A DNA stretch of 64,000 nt from Deinococcus detaillensis (GTDB lineage: Bacteria > Deinococcota > Deinococci > Deinococcales > Deinococcaceae), in NCBI RefSeq assembly GCF_007280555.1, contig NZ_VKDB01000001.1, forward strand, positions 372,001-436,000. Direction: 5' to 3'. Positions 35,306 to 44,530 of this stretch are shown one piece after another (within the stretch, counting starts at the first letter, position 1; each line of letters opens with the position of its first letter). A model generated the notes under the pieces. The model made no database searches. It saw only the letters and a program-made list of their open reading frames with translations, and had not been told where the DNA came from. A program made the position numbers and the translations under genes.

Positions 35306-36511
35306 ATGAACCCAGACCTTCTGACCGCACTCAAAGCCCAGCGCATCGAGACGCCCTCGTGGGGCTACGGCAATTCCGGTACGCGCTTCAAGACCTTTGC
35401 CGCTGCGGGTGCGGCCCGAACCATCTGGGAAAAGCTGGACGACGCCGCCGAGGTTCAGCGCTTGACCGGCATCGCGCCCGGCGTGGCTATTCACATCCCC
35501 TGGGACGCGGTGGACGATTACGGCGAGTTAAAAAAATATGCTTCAGAGCGTGGCCTCACCATTGGCGCAATCAACCCCAACGTCTTTCAGGATGAGGAAT
35601 ACCGGCTGGGCAGCGTCACCAACCCGGATGAAGCGGTGCGCGAACAAGCTATTCAGCACCTGCTCGACTGCGTGGAGGTCATGAAGCAGACCGGCAGCCG
35701 CGACCTCTCGTTGTGGTTCGCGGACGGTACCAATTACGCCGGACAGGACGATCTGCGCTCACGCAAACGCCGAATGCGGGCGGGACTGAAGCGCGTTCAC
35801 GACGCTCTGCCGAGCGGCACTCGGATGCTGGTGGAATACAAATTGTTTGAACCGGCTTTCTACGCTACCGATCTGTTTGACTGGGGCGCTTCGTACTCGC
35901 ATTGCCTCGCCATTGGAGATAAGGCGCAAGTGCTGGTTGACCTCGGCCATCACGCGCAGGGCGTCAACATCGAGCAGATTGTGGCGTTTCTCTTGGACGA
36001 GGGGCGGCTGGGCGGCTTTCACTTCAATGCCCGCCGCTACGGCGACGACGACCTGATCGTGGGCACGTCCAACCCGTTTGAACTGTTCTGTATTTACGCT
36101 GAACTGGTTTACGGCGCGAACTCGGCGGACGATTTGACAAAGCAGACCGCTCAGAACTTGTCCTACATGATTGACCAGAGTCACAATATTGAGCCGAAGG
36201 TGGAGGCCATGCTGCAAAGCGTGCTGAACTGCCAGGAATCTTATGCCAAAGCTTTATTGATTGACCGTGATTTGCTCAAAGAGGCCCAGAGCAAGGGCGA
36301 CGTGCTGGCCGCCCACCGCGTCATGATGGACGCCTTCAAAACCGATGTGCGTCCGCTGCTGATGGAACTGCGTGCCGAGATGGGCATTCACTCTGAACCG
36401 ATTGAGGCGCACCGGCAAAGCGGTTATCAGGAAAAAGTGGCCCGCGAGCGCGGCACCCAGACGGGCGGCGGCGGCTATCCGGTCAAGGGAAAGGCGGGGG
36501 TGAGCCGCTAA
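35306..36511 (+). CDS. rhaI: L-rhamnose isomerase (RhaI type)
   Basis: The 401-residue TIM-barrel isomerase is of the Pseudomonas stutzeri/Rhizobium RhaI type and converts L-rhamnose to L-rhamnulose. Visible landmarks are [16 protein letters not shown] near the N-terminus, [59 protein letters not shown] (metal Glu), [18 protein letters not shown] (metal Asp/His) and [20 protein letters not shown] precedes the ATG by 6 nt. The next gene starts 3 nt after the stop, so it leads the catabolic operon. Confidence 0.94.
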   Translation: MNPDLLTALKAQRIETPSWGYGNSGTRFKTFAAAGAARTIWEKLDDAAEVQRLTGIAPGVAIHIPWDAVDDYGELKKYASERGLTIGAINPNVFQDEEYRLGSVTNPDEAVREQAIQHLLDCVEVMKQTGSRDLSLWFADGTNYAGQDDLRSRKRRMRAGLKRVHDALPSGTRMLVEYKLFEPAFYATDLFDWGASYSHCLAIGDKAQVLVDLGHHAQGVNIEQIVAFLLDEGRLGGFHFNARRYGDDDLIVGTSNPFELFCIYAELVYGANSADDLTKQTAQNLSYMIDQSHNIEPKVEAMLQSVLNCQESYAKALLIDRDLLKEAQSKGDVLAAHRVMMDAFKTDVRPLLMELRAEMGIHSEPIEAHRQSGYQEKVARERGTQTGGGGYPVKGKAGVSR

Positions 36512-36513
36512 CG

Positions 36514-37944
36514 ATGGGCGGCGAGTCGGTGAGTTTCATTGCCGTGGACTTGGGCGCGTCCAGCGGGCGGGTGGCGCTGGGACGGTTGGAAGGCCAGCCG
36601 CCGCAGCAGCGCCTCAGCATCGAGATTTTGCACCGCTTTCCCAACGGCGGCGTCCCCGTGCGCGGCGGCTTGTACTGGGATGTGCTGAATATCTGGCGCG
36701 AGATTCTGCACGGCCTCAAGCTGGCGGCTGGGCGCGGCGAGGTTGCCAGCGTGGGCGTCAATACCTGGGGCGTGGATTACGGTCTGGTGGATAAGCGCGG
36801 CGAACTGCTCGGCGGGGTGCGCCACTACCGCGATTCACGCACCGACGGCGTGCTGACGCGAGCCTTTGGGTTGATGCCCAGAGCCGACCTCTATGCCCAC
36901 ACCGGCATTCAGCTTTTGCCGATCAACACGGCCTTCCAACTGCTGTGCGAGTCGCCGACGCGCCTTGAATCTGCCCATAAATTGCTGATGACGCCCGACC
37001 TTTTTCACTTCTGGCTCAGCGGCAAAGCCGTCTGTGAGCGCACCATTGCCAGCACCTCGCAGATGTACGACCCCCGCAGCCGTGAGTGGTCAAAATCGGT
37101 ATTAGATGCTCTGAACTTGCCCGCCAATTTACTCCCCGAACCGGTTCCCGCCGGAACGGACTTGGGGCCGCTGACGCCCGAAGTATCTCGCCTGACTAAC
37201 CTGAGCGGAACGCAGGTGATCGCGCCCGCCGCCCACGACACGGCCTCCGCTGTGGCCGCCGTTCCTGCTGAGGGTCAGGACTGGGCCTTCGTGTCCAGCG
37301 GGACATGGACTCTGGTGGGCTTGGAAGTTCCCGAACCTGTGCTGACGCCCGCCGCCCTCGCCGCCGAGCTGACCAACGAGGCGGGCGCGAACGATCAGAC
37401 CCTGCTGATGAAAAACGGTATGGGTCTGTGGCTCTTGCAGCAGTGCGATTTGGCTTGGAAGTTGGACTACGCTGACCTCTACGCGCAGGCCGCACAGGTT
37501 GAAGCTGGCCCGCTGATTGATCCCGAAGATGCCCGTTTTGCCGCGCCGGGGGCTGATATGCCGCAGCGTGTTCAGGCGTATTGCTTGGAAACTCAGCAAA
37601 CCCCACCCCAGACCCCCGCCGAGATCACCCGCTGCATCGTGGAAAGTTTGGCGCAGGCCACCGCAAAGGCGCTGACGGTGCTGGAGGAGGTCAGCGGTAA
37701 GCACCTGAACACCGTTCATATCGTGGGCGGCGGTTCGCAGATTGCCCTACTCAATCAGCGCATTGCCGACCTCTCCGGCAAAACGGTGATGGCGGGGCCA
37801 GTGGAAGCCACCCTGATCGGCAATTTGCTGATTCAGGCGCAGACGCTGGGGTATTTGCGGCGGGACGAACTGCGCGGCGTGGTGCGGCGCTCCGAAACTG
37901 TGCAGATCTTTGAACCCGCCGCACTGGAGGCCGCTCATGCCTAA
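36514..37944 (+). CDS. rhaB: Rhamnulokinase, paralogue 1
   Basis: The 476-residue FGGY-family kinase phosphorylates L-rhamnulose. It has the N-terminal phosphate motif AVDLGASSGRVALGRL, the substrate block VNTWGVDYGLVDKRGELLG, HDTASAVAAVPAEGQDWAFVSSGTWTLVG and the C-terminal adenine motif VHIVGGGSQIALLNQRIADLSGK. It is closely similar along its whole length to the second kinase at 40900-42309, so one arose by duplication. It overlaps the aldolase gene downstream by 8 nt. Confidence 0.93.
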   Translation: MGGESVSFIAVDLGASSGRVALGRLEGQPPQQRLSIEILHRFPNGGVPVRGGLYWDVLNIWREILHGLKLAAGRGEVASVGVNTWGVDYGLVDKRGELLGGVRHYRDSRTDGVLTRAFGLMPRADLYAHTGIQLLPINTAFQLLCESPTRLESAHKLLMTPDLFHFWLSGKAVCERTIASTSQMYDPRSREWSKSVLDALNLPANLLPEPVPAGTDLGPLTPEVSRLTNLSGTQVIAPAAHDTASAVAAVPAEGQDWAFVSSGTWTLVGLEVPEPVLTPAALAAELTNEAGANDQTLLMKNGMGLWLLQQCDLAWKLDYADLYAQAAQVEAGPLIDPEDARFAAPGADMPQRVQAYCLETQQTPPQTPAEITRCIVESLAQATAKALTVLEEVSGKHLNTVHIVGGGSQIALLNQRIADLSGKTVMAGPVEATLIGNLLIQAQTLGYLRRDELRGVVRRSETVQIFEPAALEAAHA

Positions 37945-38692
37945 AATCCTGAATGAACTGCTCTCGCTCTCGCACACGCTGGGCAACCCGCAGCACCCCT
38001 GGGCGATTCTGGGCGAGGGCAACACCTCGGCACGCCTGAGCGCCGACACCTTTTTGGTCAAGGCGAGCGGCTCCGAGCTGCGAACGCTGACCGAGGCCCA
38101 CCTCAGCGAAGTGCAGTTTGCGCCGCTGCTGGACGTACTGAGCAGTAATCGGCCCTACGCCGACGCCGACATCAAAGCTCTGCTGACCGGTGCCAGTCTG
38201 ACGCCCGCCCTGCCCTCAGTGGAAACGCTGCTGCACGCCTTCTTGCTGGGCTTGCCGGACGTGAACTTTGTGGGCCACACCCATCCGGTGTCTATCAACG
38301 GCCTGACCTGCTCGGCTCGGGGCTGGTCTGCTCTGCAAGCAGGCGGACGGCTCTTTCCCGACGAAATCGTGGTGTGCGGCCCCGCGCCGTGCTGCGTGCC
38401 GTATACCGATCCAGGGTTGTGGCTGGCCCGCGCTTTAAGGGACGCCATTGAGTTTCATCAGCAGGCGCACGGCGTCACGCCCAAAACCATCTACCTGCAA
38501 AACCACGGCTTCATCGCGCTGGGCAAGTCTGCCCGTGAGGTGCAGGCCGTGACCCAGATGGCCGACAAAGCCGCCCAGATTTTGCTGCATGCCCTCGCCT
38601 GCGGCACCCCCACTTACCTGACCCCCGAACAGGTGGCCCGCATCTATCAGCGCCCCGACGAGCACCACCGCCAGAAAGCTTTAGGGCTTTAA
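37937..38692 (+). CDS. Class II aldolase/adducin family protein
   Basis: The 251-residue protein has the class II aldolase zinc-site motifs FVGHTHPVSINGL (HTH, about residues 114-126) and YLQNHGFIALG (third His, about 192-202). Early residues ILGEGNTSARLSADTFLVKASGSEL form the phosphate-binding Gly/Asn/Thr/Ser loop. It most likely acts on a ketose 1-phosphate, cleaving it to DHAP and lactaldehyde, but this operon also has a second, larger aldolase, so its substrate may differ (for example L-fuculose-1-P) or it may be a decarboxylase or epimerase of the same fold. It starts with the ATG at 37937 inside the end of the kinase gene. Confidence 0.8.
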   Translation: MPKILNELLSLSHTLGNPQHPWAILGEGNTSARLSADTFLVKASGSELRTLTEAHLSEVQFAPLLDVLSSNRPYADADIKALLTGASLTPALPSVETLLHAFLLGLPDVNFVGHTHPVSINGLTCSARGWSALQAGGRLFPDEIVVCGPAPCCVPYTDPGLWLARALRDAIEFHQQAHGVTPKTIYLQNHGFIALGKSAREVQAVTQMADKAAQILLHALACGTPTYLTPEQVARIYQRPDEHHRQKALGL

Positions 38693-38713
38693 CCGCCCAG
38701 ATAAGGAGAACTT

Positions 38714-40801
38714 ATGACCAATACTCAAGCCCGCTCAACTTTGCCCGAAGACCGCTGGAACGACGCCGACGCGCCCAAGTCGGACGGCCTCGCCTCGCTG
38801 ACTTACCGCTCCAATTTGCTCGGCTCCGACCGTACGCTGGTCAACATTTACGGCGGCAACACCAGCACCAAGAGTGTGGAAAAAGACCATCTGGGCCGCG
38901 ACGTGACGGTGCTGTGGGTTAAGGGTTCGGGTTCGGACATTGCCACCATCACCGAGAAAGGGTTTGCGGGCCTCAAGCTCGACGAAGTGCTGCCCCTGTT
39001 TGACCGCGCCGAGATGTCCGACGAGGAAATGACCGCCTACCTTGACCGCACCGCCTTCGAAGTGGGCCGCCCGCGCCAGAGCATCGAAACGCTGCTGCAC
39101 GCCTTCGTTCCGGCCAAGCACGTGGACCACACCCACCCCGACGCCATTATTGGCATCGCCTGCACGCCCAACGGCCCCGACGTGATGCGCGAGATTTACG
39201 GCGAGCGGGCGGCCTGGGTGGACTTCATCCGGCCCGGCTTCACCTTATCCCAGCAGATCGGCGCGGCGGTGCGCGATAATCCCAAGCTGGAAGCCGTAGT
39301 GATGGGCAAACACGGGCTGGTGACGTGGGGTGACACCTCCAGAGAGAGCTATGAATCCACCCTGAAAATTATTGGCGAGGCGCAGACTTACCTGGACGTC
39401 CACGCCGAGGCCCAGCCGTTTGGCGGCGCGAAAGTCCAAAGTGTGCCAGCCGACGAGCGTGACGCCCTCCTCTTCAGTGTTTTGCCGATCCTGCGCGGCG
39501 CAATGAAGGGGGCGCGTCCGGTGATTCTGGAAGTGGACACTTCTCCTAACATCATGGAATTCGTCAACTCCAACGCCGCCGCCGAGCTGTCGCAGGTGGG
39601 CGCGGCCTGCCCCGACCATCTGGTTCACACCAAGCGCGTGCCGCTGTACCTCAACTGGACGCCGGAGCAGGGAGTGGAAGCGCTGATTCAGGCGGCCAAA
39701 GACGGTGTGGCCGGCTTCAAGACCGAGTACGCCGAGTATTTTGACGGCAACAAATCGGCAGGCGACGTGATGTTCGCGCCCTCGCCGCGCGTGGTGCTGA
39801 TTCCGGGCCTCGGGATGGTCACCAGTGGCCCCGACGCGCAGGGAGCCGACGTTTCGCGCCAACTTTATACCCGCGCCATTCAGGTGATGAAGAGCGCTAG
39901 CAGCCTGAGCGGCTTCGTGAGCTTGTCTGCCGCCGAGAGTTACGCCATCGAATACTGGCCGATGGAACTCTACAAACTCAGCCTCAAGCCCGCGCCCAAA
40001 GCGCTGGAAGGACACGTAGCACTCGTGACGGGCGCGGCCAGCGGCATCGGACGGGCGATTGCCCACCGGCTGGCGGCGGACGGAGCGCACATCGTGATTG
40101 CTGATCTGAACGCCGACGGCGGCAAGACCGTGGCCGAGGAAGTGAACAAGCAGCGTGGCCAGCGGCGGGCCACCAGCCTCAGCATGAACGTGACCGAGGA
40201 AGGGCAAGTCATCAACGCTTACCACCAAGCCGTGTTGCAGTACGGCGGCGTGGACATTGCCGTCAACAACGCTGGAATCGCCTCCAGCGCCCCGATTGAA
40301 GAAACCAGTCTGGAGATGTGGAACCACAACCAAAGTATTCTGTCTACCGGCTACTTTCTGGTGGCCCGCGAAGCCTTCAAGCTGATGAAAGCGCAGGGTA
40401 CCGGCGGCAGCCTGATTTTTATCGGCAGTAAAAACAGCGTGGCGGCAGGTAAGAATGCGGCGGCTTACAGCACCGCCAAAGCCGCAGAACTCCACCTCGC
40501 CCGCTGCCTTGCCGAGGAAGGCGGCGCAGCGGGCATCCGCGTCAACTCGGTGCTGCCCGACGGGATTTTGGCCGGAAGCAGCATCTGGGACGGCAAATGG
40601 CGGGCCGAGCGTGCGGCGACCTACGGCCTCGAACCTGATCAACTGGAGGAGTTTTACCGCAACCGCACCACGCTGAAGGTCAATGTGTTTCCCGAAGACA
40701 TTGCCGAGGCCGCTTACTGGCTGACCTCGCCCGCTGCCGCCAAGACGACGGGCGGCGTGATCACGGTGGACGGCGGGGTGCCGATAGCTTATGTGCGGTG
40801 A
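38714..40801 (+). CDS. Bifunctional rhamnulose-1-phosphate aldolase/short-chain dehydrogenase
   Basis: The 695-residue two-domain protein has an N-terminal class II aldolase part (about 1-425) with NIYGGNTSTKSV, HVDHTHPDAIIGIA (zinc His pair) and AVVMGKHGLVTWGD (third His). The C-terminal SDR part (about 430-695) has VTGAASGIGRAIA, NNAGIASSAPI, the active-site Ser and YSTAK, and ends VITVDGGVPIAYVR. This is the known fused rhamnulose-1-P aldolase/lactaldehyde dehydrogenase type (B. subtilis YuxG-like). It yields DHAP and oxidises L-lactaldehyde to L-lactate. AAGGAGA lies 5 nt before the ATG. The lutABC genes that follow would then handle lactate. Confidence 0.92.
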   Translation: MTNTQARSTLPEDRWNDADAPKSDGLASLTYRSNLLGSDRTLVNIYGGNTSTKSVEKDHLGRDVTVLWVKGSGSDIATITEKGFAGLKLDEVLPLFDRAEMSDEEMTAYLDRTAFEVGRPRQSIETLLHAFVPAKHVDHTHPDAIIGIACTPNGPDVMREIYGERAAWVDFIRPGFTLSQQIGAAVRDNPKLEAVVMGKHGLVTWGDTSRESYESTLKIIGEAQTYLDVHAEAQPFGGAKVQSVPADERDALLFSVLPILRGAMKGARPVILEVDTSPNIMEFVNSNAAAELSQVGAACPDHLVHTKRVPLYLNWTPEQGVEALIQAAKDGVAGFKTEYAEYFDGNKSAGDVMFAPSPRVVLIPGLGMVTSGPDAQGADVSRQLYTRAIQVMKSASSLSGFVSLSAAESYAIEYWPMELYKLSLKPAPKALEGHVALVTGAASGIGRAIAHRLAADGAHIVIADLNADGGKTVAEEVNKQRGQRRATSLSMNVTEEGQVINAYHQAVLQYGGVDIAVNNAGIASSAPIEETSLEMWNHNQSILSTGYFLVAREAFKLMKAQGTGGSLIFIGSKNSVAAGKNAAAYSTAKAAELHLARCLAEEGGAAGIRVNSVLPDGILAGSSIWDGKWRAERAATYGLEPDQLEEFYRNRTTLKVNVFPEDIAEAAYWLTSPAAAKTTGGVITVDGGVPIAYVR

Positions 40802-40886
40802 GCAAAGATCACCCCTGTTGTCGCCGTCCGCCTTGAGGGGAGCGACGCGTGAAAGCGTGGAGAGTGGAGCCAGTACAGCTCTCAAG

Positions 40887-40924
40887 GAGAGGGGGTGAAG
40901 TGAGCAAAGCGGTTGCCCCTCCCA
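40887..40924 (+). repeat. Dispersed intergenic repeat, copy C, containing a CDS start
   Basis: The core GAGAGGGGGTGAAGTGAGC, ending GGTTGCCCCTCCCAC, matches copies A (807-843) and B (18423-18453). Here the repeat includes AAGGAGA (ribosome binding site) and the GTG start of the second rhamnulokinase, so its first residues (V-S-K-A-V-A-P-P) are repeat-encoded. Bases 40835-40886 also resemble the upstream flank of copy A. Confidence 0.6.
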
Positions 40925-42309
40925 CTCGTCACATAGCCGTTGACCTCGGCGCTTCCAGTGGCCGCGTCGCTCTCGGTACGTTCGAAGGCGGCAAGCTCCA
41001 CGTAGAAATCCTGCACCGCTTCCCCAACGGCGGCGTACCCGTGCGTGGGCAACTCTACTGGAACGTTCTGGGCCTGTGGCGCGAGGTGCTGCACGGCCTC
41101 AAACTGGCGGCGCAGCACGGCGAGATTCAGAGCATCGGCGTCAATTCGTGGGCGGTGGATTACGGCTTGCTGGACGCTCAGGGCGACTTGCTGGGCGCGG
41201 TGCACCATTACCGCAGCCCCCGCTTAGATGGTGTGATGCAGCGGGTGCGGGCCACGCTGACCGACCAGGCGATTTATAACGCCACCGGCATTCAATTTTT
41301 GCCGTTCAACACCCTCTACCAACTCGCTGCCGAACCGCCTGAACGTTTGGCCCGCGCCGACAAGTTGCTGATGATCCCCGATCTGCTGCACTTCTGGCTG
41401 TGCGGCGTGGCCGTCACCGAGCGCACCAATGCGAGCAGTACGCAGTTTTTCAACCCTCAAATGGGAAAATGGGCCACCGAATTGCTCGACGCCCTCAATA
41501 TCCCCACCAGATTGTTGTCCGATATCGTTGAATCCGGCACGACTTTAGGCAAATTGACGCCGGAAGTGGAACGCGAAACGGGGCTGAGAGGCGTTCAAGT
41601 GATCCTGCCCGCCACGCATGACACCGCTTCCGCCGTCGCCGCCGTGCCTGCCGAGGGCCAAGACTGGGCTTATGTGTCGAGCGGCACTTGGAGCTTGGTG
41701 GGTATTGAAACGCCCCAGCCGATCATCACGCCGCGCAGCCTCGCCGAGAATCTGACCAACGAAGCAGGCGTGGGCGGCACCAACCGGCTGCTCAAAAACG
41801 TGATGGGCCTGTGGATTATTCAGCAGTGCAACGAGGTCTGGAAGCTGGACTATGCCGATTTGTACAAGCAGGCCGCCGACGTGGCATCTGGCTCCACCAT
41901 TGACCCGGATGACGCCCGCTTTTTGCCGCCCGGTGCGGATATGGCTGTGCGGGTTCAGGCGTACTGCTCCGAAACGAATCAGTTCGTACCCCAGACGCCC
42001 GCTGAGATTACCCGCTGCGTGCTGGACAGCCTCGCCCACAAAACGGCGCAGATTCTAAGGGTGCTGAAAGACGTGAGCGGTCAGGCTATTCGCGTGGTGC
42101 ATGTGGTGGGCGGCGGCTCACAAATTGCTCTGCTCAACCAACTGATCGCCAACGCCTGTGGCAAATGGGTGATCGCTGGCCCTGTGGAGGCCACTTTAAT
42201 GGGTAATCTATCGGTGCAAGCGCTGGGCCAAACCGACCTTCCTACCCTGCGCCAAGTGGTGCGGGCCTCCACCGCCTTGAAAACTTTCTCACCCAACCCC
42301 CAACCATGA
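40900..42309 (+). CDS. Rhamnulokinase, paralogue 2
   Basis: The 469-residue FGGY kinase is closely similar to the one at 36514-37944. It has AVDLGASSGRVALGTFEGGK, VNSWAVDYGLLDAQGDLLG, HDTASAVAAVPAEGQDWAYVSSGTWSLVG and VHVVGGGSQIALLNQLIANACGK. I choose the GTG at 40900 because AAGGAGA (40884-40890) lies 9 nt upstream. An earlier ATG at 40849 has no Shine-Dalgarno and would read through the repeat. Both paralogues keep the ATP and sugar-site motifs, so both should be active. Possible explanations are dosage, different sugars (rhamnulose, fuculose) or different regulation. lutA starts 4 nt before its stop. Confidence 0.9.
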   Translation: MSKAVAPPTRHIAVDLGASSGRVALGTFEGGKLHVEILHRFPNGGVPVRGQLYWNVLGLWREVLHGLKLAAQHGEIQSIGVNSWAVDYGLLDAQGDLLGAVHHYRSPRLDGVMQRVRATLTDQAIYNATGIQFLPFNTLYQLAAEPPERLARADKLLMIPDLLHFWLCGVAVTERTNASSTQFFNPQMGKWATELLDALNIPTRLLSDIVESGTTLGKLTPEVERETGLRGVQVILPATHDTASAVAAVPAEGQDWAYVSSGTWSLVGIETPQPIITPRSLAENLTNEAGVGGTNRLLKNVMGLWIIQQCNEVWKLDYADLYKQAADVASGSTIDPDDARFLPPGADMAVRVQAYCSETNQFVPQTPAEITRCVLDSLAHKTAQILRVLKDVSGQAIRVVHVVGGGSQIALLNQLIANACGKWVIAGPVEATLMGNLSVQALGQTDLPTLRQVVRASTALKTFSPNPQP

Positions 42310-43097
42310 AAATAGATTTGTTTATCACATGCCTCAACGACGCCCTTTTTCCGCAAACGGGCCTGGCGATGGCGCGGCTGCTGCGGCGACTCGGCCACCA
42401 AGTCCGCTTTAACGAAGCGCAGACCTGCTGCGGCCAGATGCATTTCAATACCGGCTATCAGCGCGAGGCCCTGCCACTCATCCGCAAATTCGTGAACGAC
42501 TTCAGAAACGCCGAGGTGATCGTGGCCCCCAGCGGCTCCTGCGTGGCCTTCGTGCGCGACCTGTATCCGAAGGCGGCAGAGTGGGCCGGAGACGACGATT
42601 TGTTGCGGGAAGTCACCGAACTTGGAAAGCGGACGTATGAACTCAGCGAATTTCTCATCAAGGTGCTGAAGGTCGAAGATGTGGGCGCGTACTATCCGCA
42701 CCGCGTCACCTACCATCCAACCTGCCATGCGGCGCGGCTGCTGCGGGTGGGCGACGCGCCTCTGAGGCTGCTCAAGAATGTGCGCGGCCTGACCCTGGTG
42801 GAATTGCCCGCCTCTGAGCAGTGCTGCGGCTTCGGCGGAACGTTCAGTGTCAAGAACCCCGAAACCAGTACAGCGATGCTGGCCGACAAGGTGCAGAGCG
42901 TGATGAGTACCGGGGCCGAGTGCTGCACGGCGGGCGACAATTCTTGTTTGATGCACATCGGCGGCGGCCTGAGTCGGCTGCAGAGTGGGGTGGGCGTGGT
43001 GCATTTGGCGGAAATTTTGGCAAGCACTGAGTCAATGAGCGCTGGAAGTTCAGAAACCATCGGCGCAATGCAGGTCAGCGCGGAGGCCCTGCTGTGA
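42306..43097 (+). CDS. lutA: L-lactate utilisation Fe-S oxidoreductase LutA
   Basis: The 263-residue protein has two cysteine-rich CCG domains (CCGQMHFNTG at about residues 39-48 and HPTCHAARLLR..CCGFGGTFSVKNPE at about 137-190), each expected to bind a noncubane [4Fe-4S] cluster as in HdrB-type subunits. With LutB and LutC it oxidises L-lactate to pyruvate. The ATG at 42306 overlaps the kinase stop, and the lutB ATG overlaps its own stop, so the set is coupled to the rhamnose genes. The final 25 or so residues are an extra Ser/Ala-rich tail. Confidence 0.93.
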   Translation: MKIDLFITCLNDALFPQTGLAMARLLRRLGHQVRFNEAQTCCGQMHFNTGYQREALPLIRKFVNDFRNAEVIVAPSGSCVAFVRDLYPKAAEWAGDDDLLREVTELGKRTYELSEFLIKVLKVEDVGAYYPHRVTYHPTCHAARLLRVGDAPLRLLKNVRGLTLVELPASEQCCGFGGTFSVKNPETSTAMLADKVQSVMSTGAECCTAGDNSCLMHIGGGLSRLQSGVGVVHLAEILASTESMSAGSSETIGAMQVSAEALL

Positions 43098-44530
43098 GCG
43101 CTGGAGGCATTCACCCGGCCCGGCCTTTTCCTGAGGCGGCCCGTGACACGCTGCAAGACGCCCAGATGCGGCGGAACCTCAAGCACGCCACCACCACCAT
43201 CCGCGAGAAGCGCTTTCGGGCGGTGGCTGAGCTGCCGGATTGGGAAGCTCTCCGCACGCGAGGTGCAGAACTCAAAGACGCCGCTCTCTCAGACTTAGCT
43301 GAGCAACTCCTGACGCTGGAAACGGCAGTCAAGCGGCGCGGCGGGCAAGTTCACTGGGCGCGGGACGCCGCCGAAGCCTGCCGCATCGTGACTGACCTCG
43401 CCGCTTCTCATGGAGCGCGGGAGATCATCAAAGTCAAGAGCATTACCAGCGACGAGATCGAACTCAACGCGGCGCTGGAAAAGCGCGGCATTCAGGCCAT
43501 CGAAACCGACCTTGCCGAGCTGATCGTGCAACTCGCCGGAGACACGCCCAGCCACATTCTGGTTCCGGCCATTCACAAAAACCGCGCCGAAATCCGTGAT
43601 TTGTTTCGCCGAAAACTCGGCGCAGAATTGCTGACCGACGAGCCGAAAGTGCTGGCCGAAGCCGCTCGCCTCTACCTCCGCGAGAAATTCCTGAGCACCA
43701 AAGTGGCCGTATCCGGCGCAAACTTTGCCATTGCCGAAAGTGGAACCGTCTGCATCGTGGAATCCGAAGGCAATGGGCGGATGTGCCTGACCTTGCCCGA
43801 CGTGCTGATTTCGGTGATGGGTATAGAGAAGGTGCTGCCCCAGTGGGCCGACATCGCGCCGTTCATGCAACTCCTGCCGCGCAGCTCTACCGCCGAGCGT
43901 ATGAATCCGTACACCAGTTTCTGGAGCGGCGTCACCCCCGGCGACGGCCCGCAGGAATTTCATCTGGTTCTGCTGGACAACGGGCGCACCGACGTGCTGG
44001 CCGACGAAGCCGCCCGTCAAACGCTGCGCTGTATTCGCTGCTCGGCTTGCCTGAATGTCTGCCCCGTCTACGAGCGGGCGGGCGGCCACGCTTACGGCAG
44101 CGTCTACCCCGGCCCGATTGGCGCGATTCTGACGCCTCAACTGCTGCAACTCGAAGATGAAAATGCCAACACCTTGCCGTGGGCCAGCAGTTTGTGCGGA
44201 GCCTGTTACGATGCTTGCCCGGTCAAGATCAACATTCCCGAAATCCTGATTTATCTGCGTGGACAGATTACGCCGCACAAGTCGCACAATCTAGAGAACA
44301 CGGTGGAGAGTATTGCTATGAAAACCGCCGCCTGGATTTTTAACGAGCCGTTCCGCTTTGAGGGAGCGCTGAAACTGGCCCGTACTGGGCAGGGGCCGCT
44401 GGTGCAGCACGGCGCGATTCACGCTCTACCCGGCCTGCTCGGTGGCTGGACGAGTTCGCGCAACTTGCCGCCGTTTCCGGCCAAATCGTTTCGTGAGCTG
44501 TGGCGAGAGGAGGGACAAAATGACGAGTGA
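43094..44530 (+). CDS. lutB: L-lactate utilisation Fe-S protein LutB
   Basis: The 478-residue protein has an N-terminal LUD domain (about 60-300; VKVKSITSDEIELN, VSGANFAIAESGTVCIVESEGNGRM) and two ferredoxin-type [4Fe-4S] sites, CIRCSACLNVCPVYE (about 314-328) and CGACYDACPVKINIPE (about 374-389). A C-terminal region (LWREEGQ) binds partners. It transfers electrons from lactate oxidation. It starts within the lutA stop and overlaps lutC by 11 nt. Confidence 0.94.
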   Translation: MSAGGIHPARPFPEAARDTLQDAQMRRNLKHATTTIREKRFRAVAELPDWEALRTRGAELKDAALSDLAEQLLTLETAVKRRGGQVHWARDAAEACRIVTDLAASHGAREIIKVKSITSDEIELNAALEKRGIQAIETDLAELIVQLAGDTPSHILVPAIHKNRAEIRDLFRRKLGAELLTDEPKVLAEAARLYLREKFLSTKVAVSGANFAIAESGTVCIVESEGNGRMCLTLPDVLISVMGIEKVLPQWADIAPFMQLLPRSSTAERMNPYTSFWSGVTPGDGPQEFHLVLLDNGRTDVLADEAARQTLRCIRCSACLNVCPVYERAGGHAYGSVYPGPIGAILTPQLLQLEDENANTLPWASSLCGACYDACPVKINIPEILIYLRGQITPHKSHNLENTVESIAMKTAAWIFNEPFRFEGALKLARTGQGPLVQHGAIHALPGLLGGWTSSRNLPPFPAKSFRELWREEGQNDE

